64,000 nucleotides of DNA from Siderastrea radians (GCA_964017195.1 OZ024890.1:48016093-48080092); one strand, 5' to 3'. Numbered from the stretch's first letter, positions 23,037-31,614 are shown. Made by a program: numbers and translations. The notes: generated by a model not told the origin, from the letters alone.

Positions 23037-23959
23037 TGTGCTATATAATAAATGTAAAAATGTTTGGGTTTCTCTTTATATTCAACCAATAATAATAAAT
23101 TTTTGTTTACATGTGATAGTTGTGTTTCATCCGTCATAAACATTGATATTACATAATAAATTCCTATATCATGATTAATATCGAAGTTTTGTTCTTTTTT
23201 TCTTATATCAGTCGAATTGAACCTATGTACAGAAGATTTTGTCGAATCATTAGGATCTTCTTTTTTCAAAAGAAGACTGATAGAATTATATTTACTTTGG
23301 TTTGTTTCATATATTATTTTTGCCTTTAATAACACATTACTTTTATTCATTATTATTTTTTTAAAACCATTTAATGAAAAATCACCATTACCATCTTTTT
23401 TATCATGAAAACCATTTATGCGATGAACGGAACCACTCAAATTATGTCCGTTTAAAGACAAATCTGTTTGCAATATCATTTTTCCATTTTCAATAACAAA
23501 AGCGGTGTCATAGACACTTGGGTCAACATTTGAGATTGTTTCTTTTACACCATAAACAATAAGATGTCCAATTGTTAAAAGTGATGGAAAACTAACTGTG
23601 CCGTGTAGATCGAGATATAGGAATTGTGGAGGTGAGCTACCCCATCTGTGAAAATTGATGACTGTTTTGGTGTACCTTTCGAATGTTTTTGTTGCATAAT
23701 TAGAAATTGAAATCGTAGTGCCTTGCACTGCCACACTCAACTCACTCATTTCCGGCGGAAACCATTCAACGACCATTGTGTAATAACCGGCCGGAAGTTT
23801 ATATAGGTTAAAACCGAGGCGTGACCGGTACTGGTTGGGTGAACCTTTTTCAAACAAGAGTTTAAGTTGGTAAGCTTTTTTATTTATTTGATGTGGAGAC
23901 TCGGGAAAATCGTTGATACCCAAAACCTCGATATTTTTTTCACTCGAAGATTCCATCAA
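22970..23959 (-). CDS. C-terminal part of the fibre-like protein (separated by an in-frame stop)
   Basis: A 329-residue frame in the same phase as the collagen-stalk ORF upstream, from which it is separated by one TAA codon at 23983-23981. The codons between continue to read as protein, so the two were probably a single gene. The segment begins near KNIEVLGINDFPESPHQINK and has a beta-rich composition (LYKLPAGYYTMVVEWFPP), consistent with a trimeric globular head at the end of a fibre. The track start is a TTG; the first ATG is at 23956. The last about 20 residues overlap the next gene and may be beyond a frameshift. Head function is inferred from position. Confidence 0.65.
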   Translation of the reverse strand: MMESSSEKNIEVLGINDFPESPHQINKKAYQLKLLFEKGSPNQYRSRLGFNLYKLPAGYYTMVVEWFPPEMSELSVAVQGTTISISNYATKTFERYTKTVINFHRWGSSPPQFLYLDLHGTVSFPSLLTIGHLIVYGVKETISNVDPSVYDTAFVIENGKMILQTDLSLNGHNLSGSVHRINGFHDKKDGNGDFSLNGFKKIIMNKSNVLLKAKIIYETNQSKYNSISLLLKKEDPNDSTKSSVHRFNSTDIRKKEQNFDINHDIGIYYVISMFMTDETQLSHVNKNLLLLVEYKEKPKHFYIYYIAQCGTFSNSTILTKHFLQRKLKF

Positions 23960-23980
23960 GTATCTGAAGGCGTCTCTTTT

Positions 23981-24859
23981 TTACCCCGAGTTAATAATCT
24001 GAGATTCATGAATTTTTTGAGTGACAAGATCTCTCACAGTTGTTATTTCATTTTGCATAAAATCAACATTAACTGCGGATTTCGAGTCTTTGTAATCGGT
24101 TTGTAAGTTAACAATTTTATTATTGTTTAAATTCAAGTTTCCAGTCATATTGTTAGTGCCATCAAATTTGAGAAACTTTTTGTTTGTTACGTCATCAATT
24201 TTGTAGTTAACAAACTCGACACATGCAGCGTCTCTTTTGTTTGATGGAAGATCAAGATTGATAATTGATTTAATTTTCATATCAATATTTGCTCCTCTAT
24301 CCAATTTTTTCGCAAGCTGATTATCGACATATTTTTTGTTTGTGGCTTGATCTGCCTGTACTGGGTCTTTTACGTTATAGATTGTATTATTGTTCATATC
24401 AATGCTTGCTTCCATTTTTCTGCCTTCCTTTTTTGAAAGAAAGATATTTCTCGTGTCTTGATAGTTTATTACCTTTGTCAGATCACCGTGGACAGGATAA
24501 GGGTTGCTTTTTAATCGCAAAATATCGTACTTATTTTGCATGTCAATATTAGCAGAACCGCTGGCACTACCCTGAGGGCCAGGATCGCCCTTACCACCTT
24601 TGTCGCCCTTATCGCCCTTGTCACCTTTTAAACCCTGTGACCCTTTCTGACCTTGGAGACCAATCGGACCTTGTGGTCCTGTGGCACCTTTTTCACCCCT
24701 CGGTCCAGAAGGACCTTGTGGTCCCGCTTGGCCTTTATCACCCTTCGGTCCAGGAGGACCCTCGGGGCCAGGAGGACCCCCTGGGCCAGGAGGACCCACT
24801 TTTTCACTTTCACTCATAGTTTGGCTAGTTCCACCTATTTGGCTGTTAATATACCCCAT
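23981..24859 (-). CDS. collagen-stalk fibre-like protein, N-terminal part
   Basis: A 292-residue protein. Residues about 24-98 are some 25 uninterrupted Gly-X-Y triplets, a collagen triple-helix stalk. After it come three copies of a pattern (D/N)(M/L)xxxxIxNL...A...(Y/F)V(D/N), e.g. [13 protein letters not shown], of the kind seen in phage and viral fibre shafts. The likely role is a trimeric surface spike for host attachment. The ATG overlaps the end of the packaging ATPase gene (TAATG), and GATATATAATG supplies a TATA-like box. The frame ends at TAA 23983-23981 and continues in phase in the next ORF, so the stop looks like a nonsense mutation. Function is inferred. Confidence 0.75.
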   Translation of the reverse strand: MGYINSQIGGTSQTMSESEKVGPPGPGGPPGPEGPPGPKGDKGQAGPQGPSGPRGEKGATGPQGPIGLQGQKGSQGLKGDKGDKGDKGGKGDPGPQGSASGSANIDMQNKYDILRLKSNPYPVHGDLTKVINYQDTRNIFLSKKEGRKMEASIDMNNNTIYNVKDPVQADQATNKKYVDNQLAKKLDRGANIDMKIKSIINLDLPSNKRDAACVEFVNYKIDDVTNKKFLKFDGTNNMTGNLNLNNNKIVNLQTDYKDSKSAVNVDFMQNEITTVRDLVTQKIHESQIINSG

Positions 24860-25490
24860 TATATATCTTCATCAAAATTTTTTTTCATTAATTTTCGGGG
24901 CTTGTCATAGTAAAAGAAAGAATATTTTTTTTTAGTGGCGCAATCTAAAGTGTCATGATCCACACCTATCTCATATGCAATCCGTTTGTTTTCTCTTGGA
25001 AGAAAGCTGAAAATACAAAATGGCTGCAGTTATCACGGATGTTTTTCGGAACTTTGTAAAAAGTTTGCGTGAGGTAAATAACGCAGCAGTTTCTGTGTCG
25101 CCCGTTGATAAAATAATTAATAATGCTGTTTTGGTTTCTTTCGCAAATAAGATCATCAAAAACAACTATTTTTTGGTTGTCCTCCGGAAGTTCTTCGAGT
25201 GGAATGATTTCATCACCATGAGCCTCGATAACCTCATAACCAACCTTGGGGTTGATTCGTTCAGCAAAATCCTGCAAAAGAGACTGATATTTATTCTGGT
25301 GCAGGTTTTTTGAAAAGAGGTAAATTTTATCATACTTCAACAACTTGTGAAGCATATGCAGTAATATGTTTGTTTTGCCAGAATTACTGGGACCACAAAT
25401 TAACATTCGAAAAACATCTGCTGGCATGCAAGGGTGGCCTTGTTTGTAGTTACTTTTAGAAGAACCTGGGTCATAATTTGGAATCTTCAT
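24859..25490 (-). pseudogene. FtsK/HerA-type DNA packaging ATPase, frameshifted near the C-terminus
   Basis: The open part (25490-24966, 174 residues) has the Walker A motif GPSNSGKT at residues 33-40, a Walker B KIVVFDDL near 106-113 and the downstream sensor region VIYLTQTFYKVP. These mark the A32-like/FtsK-HerA ATPases that pump DNA into capsids of Polintons, adintoviruses and large DNA viruses. Near 25000 the frame shifts by one base; family-like sequence continues in another frame and ends at TAA 24861-24859, overlapping the fibre ATG by one base. The start lies 33 bp from the divergent gene at 25524, sharing one TATATAT box. Apart from the indel all key motifs are present. Confidence 0.85.
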
Positions 25491-25503
25491 TTTTTTTTGT
25501 TTC

Positions 25504-25510
25504 TATATAT
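25504..25510. promoter_or_regulatory. shared TATATAT box of a divergent gene pair
   Basis: A near-palindromic TATATAT lies between the ATPase start (minus, 25490) and the acidic protein start (plus, 25524). It is 13-14 nt from each ATG and could serve both genes. Confidence 0.55.
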
Positions 25511-25523
25511 TAACGCTGGAAAT

Positions 25524-26006
25524 ATGTCGATGAAAAAATGGCGTAAGTTGGCTGAAGAAAAGGAGAAGCTAGATGAACAAACAGAAGAAATTCACCAAAA
25601 ATTCAAAATGGATAAAATTAACAAAGAGTTTGGTCAGCTTTCAGGAGAAGAGTTTTTTAAACCAGTCACAAAAAGACTTGATAGAAGTGCCACTGTAAAA
25701 GAGGAAGAGGAAGAAGAAGAGGAGCAGGCTCCTGATTACACAATGGATGAATTTGACGAAACTTACCCTTTTGGTGTTGAATTCAGACCGGATACACCAA
25801 CACCAGCACCGTCACCAACACCACCACCATCACCACCACCACCATCATATCAAGAAGTTGTTGATGATGATGATGATGATTTTCCACCACCACCCCAATC
25901 GCTGATGGAAGAAAAAGAATCCACACGTAAAGAGTGGGGGAAGCCGGAACCGTTAAAACGGAATATTCCCATGAATCAACCCTATTACAAACAGTCAATC
26001 AACTGA
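25524..26006 (+). CDS. acidic, proline-rich disordered Polinton protein, N-terminal part
   Basis: The ATG at 25524 was chosen because it follows the TATATAT box; the longer upstream frame crosses the ATPase gene. The first 50 residues are a charged helix (MSMKKWRKLAEEKEKLDEQ). A Glu run, a DYTMDEFDETYPFG segment and a Pro-rich stretch with PPPPSYQE follow, the last containing a PPxY late-domain motif. A run of Asp ends the acidic part. Family-like sequence continues after the stop in other frames to 26503, so this is the front of a broken gene. A structural or scaffold role is possible but unproven. Confidence 0.6.
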   Translation: MSMKKWRKLAEEKEKLDEQTEEIHQKFKMDKINKEFGQLSGEEFFKPVTKRLDRSATVKEEEEEEEEQAPDYTMDEFDETYPFGVEFRPDTPTPAPSPTPPPSPPPPSYQEVVDDDDDDFPPPPQSLMEEKESTRKEWGKPEPLKRNIPMNQPYYKQSIN

Positions 26007-26503
26007 TCTCGAAATATAAAAATGACCCCAATTACAAAGTAAAAAGCAAAAAAATCCCCATTATTTGGTTATTCAATTGAAGACCTCAAAAAAGTAAGAG
26101 ATGGAATTTTTGCGAAAAGAGGGTACCAAAAACAGTTTTTGAAAAACAGTTACGGGCGGGGAAGTATAGACTGAAGTCCACTCCCCCACAAGAAAAAAGA
26201 GAAACTGCTCAAACTCCTCTTGAAAAAGCTGTCATGAGCCGAAGACCTGCTTTTGAACATTCTGACGATGAAGATGACTCTTATGAACAGGATTGGGAAG
26301 CCGAAGGAAGTGGCTTCTATGATGATGAAGCTGAAAAATTGATCAACCAACTTAATTTGAGCTTAGGTTCGATAAGAGCAGGAAACAGCTCAACAAAACT
26401 AAAAACTCAGGTATTATATTTGCTTGATTCACTAGTTGAACTCGGCACAATCAATAAAAAGGAAAAGAAAAAATTATTTCTGATTATATACAATGAGCTT
26501 TGA
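26007..26503 (+). pseudogene. C-terminal part of the acidic disordered protein
   Basis: Between 26007 and 26233 the protein-like reading moves through at least two frames, without a start codon context of its own. The open 89-residue frame at 26234-26503 begins in an acidic DDEDDSYEQDWE stretch and ends with a helical domain (LYLLDSLVELGTINKKEKKK). It has no TATA-like box of its own, whereas other genes of the element do, supporting a single original gene with 25524-26006. It overlaps the next gene start by 11 bp. Confidence 0.6.
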
Positions 26504-27254
26504 CATACTGCTTGACTCGAGCCTTGCAAAACTAGAAAGAGGTGGAGAACGGAATGTTTCACACGATTTTACAGTGAAGTTTCATCCTCCGATCGAATTG
26601 GGTGAAGGAAACTATAAAGCTGCGCTAAACAGACTTATCACAATGAGTTACTCAGGGAACAACATTGATTCAAGTTATGATAGTAACAAAATTCGTTGGA
26701 AGAAAAAGACGGAACAAGCGTGGAAGACCTTAACTTTCCCAAATGGAATGTATGATTACAAAAGAATTAACACATTTATTCAGCAACACACCGGTAAAGT
26801 AGACCCGACAAAAAAAGACAGCGCTTACATTTTCACAATACATTTCGAGTTTTCAACTTATATAATTTTTATTATAGTGCACAGAGATTATGAGCTTGAC
26901 TTTTCTCAAGGAAATTTTGGTGATTTGCTTGGTTTTGGTAAAAGAACTTTGAGTGGAGATAGTATCGGAACAAAAATACCAAATATCACAAGAGGTGTTG
27001 ATTGGGTATATTTGCACTGCGATCTTATCTCACGCCGAACAAACAATGTTTCAAGCGATGTGTTATACAGTTTCTCAACATCAGATCTTCAGGTTAGCTA
27101 TCCATTTCGAAAAGAGCCGCGTCGACTTGAGTGGCAACCTGTGAATAAAAGTTATATTAATGAAATAAGGGTTTGGGTGACAGATGGAAGAAACAATATC
27201 CTGAATCTCAACGGGACAGATGTTGCAATAAGCTTAATGATTGAAAAAGAGTAA
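26493..27254 (+). CDS. penton-like minor capsid protein
   Basis: A 253-residue intact frame. The order of segments fits the Polinton minor capsid (penton, single jelly roll) family: an N-terminal NYKAALNRLIT, a FPNGMYDYKRINTFIQ strand-helix, a central YELDFSQGNFGDLLGFGK, then PNITRGVDWVYLHCD, and a C-terminal EIRVWVTDGRNNILNLNG. Such proteins form pentamers at capsid vertices. ATTATATACA precedes the ATG, which overlaps the end of the preceding frame. It lies two genes before the major capsid protein, in the usual morphogenesis block. Family assignment is from remembered motifs; no capsid fold can be tested here. Confidence 0.75.
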   Translation: MSFDILLDSSLAKLERGGERNVSHDFTVKFHPPIELGEGNYKAALNRLITMSYSGNNIDSSYDSNKIRWKKKTEQAWKTLTFPNGMYDYKRINTFIQQHTGKVDPTKKDSAYIFTIHFEFSTYIIFIIVHRDYELDFSQGNFGDLLGFGKRTLSGDSIGTKIPNITRGVDWVYLHCDLISRRTNNVSSDVLYSFSTSDLQVSYPFRKEPRRLEWQPVNKSYINEIRVWVTDGRNNILNLNGTDVAISLMIEKE

Positions 27255-27280
27255 AGTTTTTGTTGGTATAATATACAATT

Positions 27281-27502
27281 ATGAATCATCCGAGTGAGTG
27301 GGCAAGATACTTTGATGAAAACACCGGAAGTTATCGATATAAACACAAAGGGTCAGGTGTGATCCGTGACACCTTCATGACCATCGGTAAAGTATTCAAA
27401 AAAAATAAGAAAACTGCTGAAAAAGAGGGTCAAAAACGAAAACCTTTGTCTCAGGGGCAAAAAAGAAACTTGAAAATATTTTGCAAAACAAACTACCAAT
27501 AA
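27281..27502 (+). CDS. small basic protein, likely frameshifted
   Basis: A 73-residue basic frame: EWARYFDENTGSYRYKHKG then GVIRDTF and a Lys-rich tail. Coding-like sequence continues in another frame from about 27460 to a TGA at 27628, with the ending LDALTKLNRILANEI, so an indel in the poly-A-rich run near 27460 probably truncated it. The gene has the box TATAATATAC four bases before ATTATG context. Its position between the penton and major capsid genes and its charge suggest a core or cement protein, but this is inference. Confidence 0.55.
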   Translation: MNHPSEWARYFDENTGSYRYKHKGSGVIRDTFMTIGKVFKKNKKTAEKEGQKRKPLSQGQKRNLKIFCKTNYQ

Positions 27503-27628
27503 AATCAGATTCTGTTGAAAAAGGCTCGGAAAAAATATGGAAAATACTGCAAGAGCGAAAAAAACGAAAACCTTTGTCACTGGATGCTCTTACGAAATTA
27601 AATCGAATTTTGGCAAACGAAATTTGAT
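27503..27628 (+). pseudogene. out-of-frame tail of the small basic protein
   Basis: Continuation of the preceding gene in a different frame: Lys-rich sequence ending LDALTKLNRILANEI and TGA. There is no start or promoter box of its own. Confidence 0.5.
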
Positions 27629-27666
27629 TAAAAAAAATTTTTTCTATAAATATAATAAGCGCTAAC

Positions 27667-28884
27667 ATGTTCAGAAGTCAACCTTACCTCGAGAATACAT
27701 CATACATTCAAATAAGATTAGACACCCCAATCGAATTACCTCAGAATAACCAATTTCAAACAATGAGGGGCTACAAATTTACCTTGAAAGACCGGAACAA
27801 TTTTTATGACTGGTACAACGCTTATTTCCGCGTCGAATACAAGTTTGAAGCTAAAGCAAACGGAGCCACCATTGGCGCTGACACCCAATCAGCTCCAATC
27901 AACGGTTCTTTCTCATTGATAAAAAGTTTGAAAATAAGTTCAGCGGGGAAAAAACTGTGCGAGGCGGATAATATCCACAAAGGTATTTTCATCAAAAATC
28001 TGCTTGATTTTTCAGACGATTATTCAAGAAGCGTGGCAAAAAACCAATTTTGGCATCTTGATGAAGATGCCACCACAGAAACTGATGGCAATGCAACGAA
28101 CAAAGGAGGAATTCGATCAAGGGCGCTTCTATCACATGAAGGTTTGATGGTTAAGACGATTATCCCTTTGAACAGATACTCCTTCTTTGAAGGTCTTTCC
28201 GACAGGCTACTGCCGCCGTTACAACTTGAGTTTGAAATTGAACTGCAAAACGATGAAGAAATGATTTGGCAAAACGATGGAACAGCTCGAAGAATTGTTG
28301 TCCGTAAATTCGAATTGTGGGTCCCACAATTACATTTCACTGGTCAAGGACAAACCCTGGCCAATGAAAAATTCTTGAAACCAACCCAGTGGAAATACCT
28401 GAATGAAAATTTGCATAGCAGCAGCTCCCGAAGGGAAGCGAATGGTACGTGGTTGATTACACCCGGGGTAAAAGACCCCAAGCATGTCTTTGTATTTATT
28501 CAACAAACTAGGAAACAAAATGCTTACACACAGAACCCTTACATTTTTGACACATTTGATATCGATGGTGATGACTCAGCAAGATTGGACAGTTGCCGCC
28601 TTAAGTACGGCACATCATTTTACCCTGAGCTTGATTACGAAAATGATTTTAAAATAAGAATTTTGAATGATTTGATCAATTTCAGATACAGAAAGAACGA
28701 CTACAACACCGGTGTTCAGCTGCAGATTGACAATTTTGAGAAGTTATACCCAATTATCTATTTTGATCTACGAAACACCGAGGAAAGTATGACAGACGAC
28801 CCGAAACAGCTCGAATACCATTACAGACTGAATGAAGCAGCTAACGCTCAGGATTATATTATCTTCGCATTGGTTTTTAATTAA
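27667..28884 (+). CDS. major capsid protein, double jelly-roll (Polinton)
   Basis: A 405-residue intact frame. It begins MFRSQPYLENTSYIQI and contains the markers of Polinton major capsid proteins: GSFSLIKSLKISSAGKKL, the IIPLNRYSFFEGLSDRLLPP segment, FEIELQNDEEMIWQND, and the C-terminal NDFKIRILNDLINFRY followed by FEKLYPIIYFDLRN. The fold is two jelly rolls per subunit, trimerising to hexagonal capsomers. Upstream is CTATAAATATAATAAGCGC. It is the best preserved gene of the element together with the penton and protease. Its intactness next to broken replication genes may be chance or recent insertion. Confidence 0.9.
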   Translation: MFRSQPYLENTSYIQIRLDTPIELPQNNQFQTMRGYKFTLKDRNNFYDWYNAYFRVEYKFEAKANGATIGADTQSAPINGSFSLIKSLKISSAGKKLCEADNIHKGIFIKNLLDFSDDYSRSVAKNQFWHLDEDATTETDGNATNKGGIRSRALLSHEGLMVKTIIPLNRYSFFEGLSDRLLPPLQLEFEIELQNDEEMIWQNDGTARRIVVRKFELWVPQLHFTGQGQTLANEKFLKPTQWKYLNENLHSSSSRREANGTWLITPGVKDPKHVFVFIQQTRKQNAYTQNPYIFDTFDIDGDDSARLDSCRLKYGTSFYPELDYENDFKIRILNDLINFRYRKNDYNTGVQLQIDNFEKLYPIIYFDLRNTEESMTDDPKQLEYHYRLNEAANAQDYIIFALVFN

Positions 28885-28982
28885 AAAGAATTCGTGCTGA
28901 AGCAAATTGGTAATGAGCTTGTCGCCGACATCTAAACAATGAAAAATTTAAAAAAAAATTCTGAATATAATATACACACAAG
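28885..28982 (+). promoter_or_regulatory. intergenic spacer with TATAATATAC box before the protease gene
   Basis: TATAATATAC at 28966-28975 is identical to the box at 27267-27276 before the small basic gene and lies 7 nt before the protease ATG. A-rich runs precede it. Confidence 0.6.
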
Positions 28983-29804
28983 ATGAGCACAACTTATCAT
29001 CCATTCAAAATGGCACTGACTGATGGTCAGAAAAAGAAACTTCAAAAAGCTTATGTTATGAAGATGCCTGTTAATCTGAAAGTTAAGCCAGACCAAATTG
29101 GGCATGGTGTCGAACTTCTTCTCACTGAAACTCAAATCAAGCGATTGAAAAAAAGATCAGCGGCAGGGAAAGGAATGGTAATAAAATTAAGCCAGTCACA
29201 GATTCAAAGTACTTCTCAGAGTGGAAAAGGTATGCAAACGAAACCACCACCACCGCCACGAACAAGACGATCACCAGGAATACCAAAAGGTAAAGGGATG
29301 CAAATTCAACCTCCACCTTTTTATGGAACTTGGGAGGATTATTATCGTTTAAAAAAAAAAGTGAAATTTGTTGATAAACCTCTTTCCAACATTGACCTGA
29401 GAAAATGGTGCAACTTTTTACGAATACCCATCAAAGGCATTTTTAGCAGAAACGAAAAAAAAACCTTTTTTCATTCCCCATGCATTATCAACTTGGATGA
29501 TTTCGGAAGTTTGGGAACTCATTGGGTATGTTGTTGGCCAAAAGGAAAAGATCTTTATGAGTATTTCGATTCATTTGGGCTTCCACCACCTTTGGAATGG
29601 GAAAAAGAAATGTCAATGCACGGGATGACACATTTTTTCAGAAACGATAACCAAATTCAATGGGAACAAAGTGTGAGATGTGGTTATTACTGCCTTCTCT
29701 TTTTAAACGAAAGAAATAAAGGAACAAGTTTTGCCGATATTTTGAAAATGTTCTCCAACAATTTACTTGAAAACGAGGAAATAGTTAAAAACTATTTTTC
29801 TTAA
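28983..29804 (+). CDS. adenain-like cysteine protease fused to a basic N-terminal domain
   Basis: A 273-residue intact frame. The C-terminal 140 residues are a C5/Ulp1-type protease: His180 in GTHWVCCWP, Asp196 in YFDSFG, Gln226 and Cys233 in SVRCGYYCLLF, with the Gln-Cys spacing of seven seen in adenain. It would cleave capsid precursor proteins during maturation. The N-terminal 110 residues are basic: LTDGQKKKLQKAY, KPDQIGHGVELLLTETQI, and three GKGM motifs near residues 62, 81 and 103, plus a Pro run. I recall the KPDQIG-type domain as a separate protein in related elements, so the fusion is notable. It follows the major capsid gene with its own TATA-like box. Confidence 0.88.
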   Translation: MSTTYHPFKMALTDGQKKKLQKAYVMKMPVNLKVKPDQIGHGVELLLTETQIKRLKKRSAAGKGMVIKLSQSQIQSTSQSGKGMQTKPPPPPRTRRSPGIPKGKGMQIQPPPFYGTWEDYYRLKKKVKFVDKPLSNIDLRKWCNFLRIPIKGIFSRNEKKTFFHSPCIINLDDFGSLGTHWVCCWPKGKDLYEYFDSFGLPPPLEWEKEMSMHGMTHFFRNDNQIQWEQSVRCGYYCLLFLNERNKGTSFADILKMFSNNLLENEEIVKNYFS

Positions 29805-29830
29805 AAAATTTTTTCTTAAATATATACAAA

Positions 29831-30241
29831 ATGGAATTGTTGTCAATGGAGAAAGAAAAGTGTGCTGACATTGGAGATGAAAAATATGAAGAACTCAGAA
29901 AAATATATTATGAAACACAAAAGAAATTATTTGAAAATGGAATTGAAAAGTTAAAAAAAGAAATAGAATGGCATGAAAAAATGTTAGAATTTGAAAAAGC
30001 TTATTTAAAACATGGAAAAGAGCTGTTTGAAAAAATTGAAGAAAATGATGAAGAAATTGATGAAGATTATAAACACTTTGAAGAAAATAAAATAATGAAG
30101 ATTGAAAAAAGAATAAAAGAAAGAAAAAATATAATTAAAACAAAAAGACACTTCTTAAAGCAAGATGAAAAAAAGTTAAAATTTGTAAAAAATTTTCTAA
30201 AACGCAGTGAAGAGGTGTTAAAAAAATTTTTTACTGATTAA
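29831..30241 (+). CDS. Lys/Glu-rich coiled-coil protein
   Basis: A 136-residue intact frame made almost entirely of K, E, I, L and N in long helical heptad-like stretches (IEKLKKEIEWHEKMLEFEKA). No catalytic motif, signal peptide or membrane segment. AAATATATACAAA stands directly before the ATG, 26 bp after the protease stop. It resembles a structural or scaffold coiled coil. The function is unknown and I do not recognise a named family. Confidence 0.65.
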   Translation: MELLSMEKEKCADIGDEKYEELRKIYYETQKKLFENGIEKLKKEIEWHEKMLEFEKAYLKHGKELFEKIEENDEEIDEDYKHFEENKIMKIEKRIKERKNIIKTKRHFLKQDEKKLKFVKNFLKRSEEVLKKFFTD

Positions 30242-30266
30242 AACAATTTTACTGATTAAATATAAG

Positions 30267-31055
30267 ATGAACGGAAAAGAGTATCCAAATATATATTGTG
30301 TGAAAGAGGAACGAGACACACCCAATGTGCAGGGAAGTGAAAAGGTTGTAATCACAAGGAAAAAAAGAAAACTCTTAAAGGCAAAATGTGCTAGTTGTGG
30401 AATAACAAAAACAAGTTTTATGCCGAAAAATGTGGAGGGCAGTGGTATTGATATACATGCAGCAATTGGTAAATTTCCGAAACCAAAAAAAGGTTGGACA
30501 TTGCCGGGACATAATTTCACAGGGCCATATAACCCTCTTCAAAAGCAGGTGAAATACAACCCAGAAACGGGTGAAATTCTGGAAATATATCAACCACCAA
30601 CAGGTGCAACAGATGCGATTGCTATATACAACATGATGTCGATTACGATGTTTGTTCCAACCGTGAAAAAAAATACGGTGAAAATCTCAAAAAATGCAAA
30701 CACAATGCGGATAAAAAAAATGGTTAAGTCTCTTGACGCTGTGCCTTACAAACAGAGACAGTGGGGTCATGCGGCTGCAAGAAATACAATCAATGCTAAA
30801 CAAAAGTTAGGGTTGGGTTTGAAACAACAAAAAGGAACTGGTTTTAAACCCTGGGAAGTAGCGAAATATCCTGAAAAAGTAACAAAAAAATTAATTCCTT
30901 CCACAAAACCTGTATTCGATCGATATTGGTCAGGTGATATTGCGAAAAAGGCTTTCACAGGTCCAACTGGCGCCACAAGCAAGAAATTTTGGACTCATCC
31001 GAAAAAAAGGTACTGTCATGCGTTTGGTGAAAAATCCGAAAACAGGCAAATATGA
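30267..31055 (+). CDS. PLA2-like protein with zinc-ribbon N-terminus (active site out of frame)
   Basis: A 262-residue frame. The N-terminus has CASCGITKTSF and an incomplete partner (YCVKEE, second Cys missing) of a DUF5679-like ribbon. GWTLPGHNFTGPYNPL then matches the calcium-loop region of parvovirus-VP1-like phospholipase A2 domains, and ALDAVPY-type and RQWGHAAARNTINAKQKLG segments follow. The catalytic His-Asp-x-x-Tyr motif is absent from this frame but present in another frame at 30632-30646. One missing base near 30625 and one extra A in the run at 30713-30720 would explain this. Such domains breach endosomal membranes in parvoviruses and occur in adintovirus-like elements. C-terminal part is basic. 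Confidence 0.75.
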   Translation: MNGKEYPNIYCVKEERDTPNVQGSEKVVITRKKRKLLKAKCASCGITKTSFMPKNVEGSGIDIHAAIGKFPKPKKGWTLPGHNFTGPYNPLQKQVKYNPETGEILEIYQPPTGATDAIAIYNMMSITMFVPTVKKNTVKISKNANTMRIKKMVKSLDAVPYKQRQWGHAAARNTINAKQKLGLGLKQQKGTGFKPWEVAKYPEKVTKKLIPSTKPVFDRYWSGDIAKKAFTGPTGATSKKFWTHPKKRYCHAFGEKSENRQI

Positions 31056-31061
31056 AAACGT

Positions 31062-31614
31062 TTATGAAGAACCTTGATTGGTTTTCAACCACCATTTATA
31101 AAACTCCAATTTTGCGCTCCGCCAACTTTCTAAGCTTTTTGGAAGGTGATTAGAAATAGATTCCATAATTTCTTTTTTCTTAGGCCAGCATTAAGAAGGT
31201 ACTATTTCGAAATAATTGTACAAAAAAAAGGGATAGTTCACTGACTTGCCGGACATCTTCTGAAATTGAGCAATAACGTTGCCAAGAAAATCTACCTCGC
31301 TGTAAGAAAACATTTGGTCAATTTCAAATTTCCGTAAAACACTTTAAATAATCATTATTCGTTGGAAGAGCAGTGAAACTTCTTCTCCGATTTTCTTCTT
31401 CAAAATATTCCTAATCATCACATTCAATCACTCTACCACATTTTTGACATACAAGACATAACTCATTCACCACATGAACTATTTGCGCCTCGCATGAAGG
31501 ACAACGATTAATCTTTTTTGATAACAGGCTTATTTCATTTCTTTTTTGCAACATTTCTTGAATCATTTTCGACGAAATTTTCTCACCTTGCAAACAACCA
31601 AACGGGTCGTCCAT
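31062..31614 (-). pseudogene. zinc-ribbon protein, decayed (VLTF3-like, tentative)
   Basis: The open 67-residue start (31614-31411) begins MDDPFGCLQGEKIS and has a four-cysteine ribbon (CPSC ... CQKCGRVIEC), as in TFIIB-type or late transcription factor ribbons. Just after the ribbon is a TAG. Protein-like sequence continues past it, shifts frame near 31325, meets another stop near 31190 and ends at TAA 31064-31062. The layout (ribbon, then a helical domain with YSEVDF and a Trp-rich end) reminds me of VLTF3-like proteins of DNA viruses, which drive late genes; that identity is tentative. The start is divergent from the integrase, 22 bp away. Confidence 0.55.

Noticed and set aside
24628..24935. 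Other frames in the collagen region ([10 protein letters not shown] on plus, KVLLDRR on minus)
   Set aside because: Repeats of nine bases stay open in several frames; only the minus frame with GXY triplets continues into unique fibre sequence and has a promoter box.
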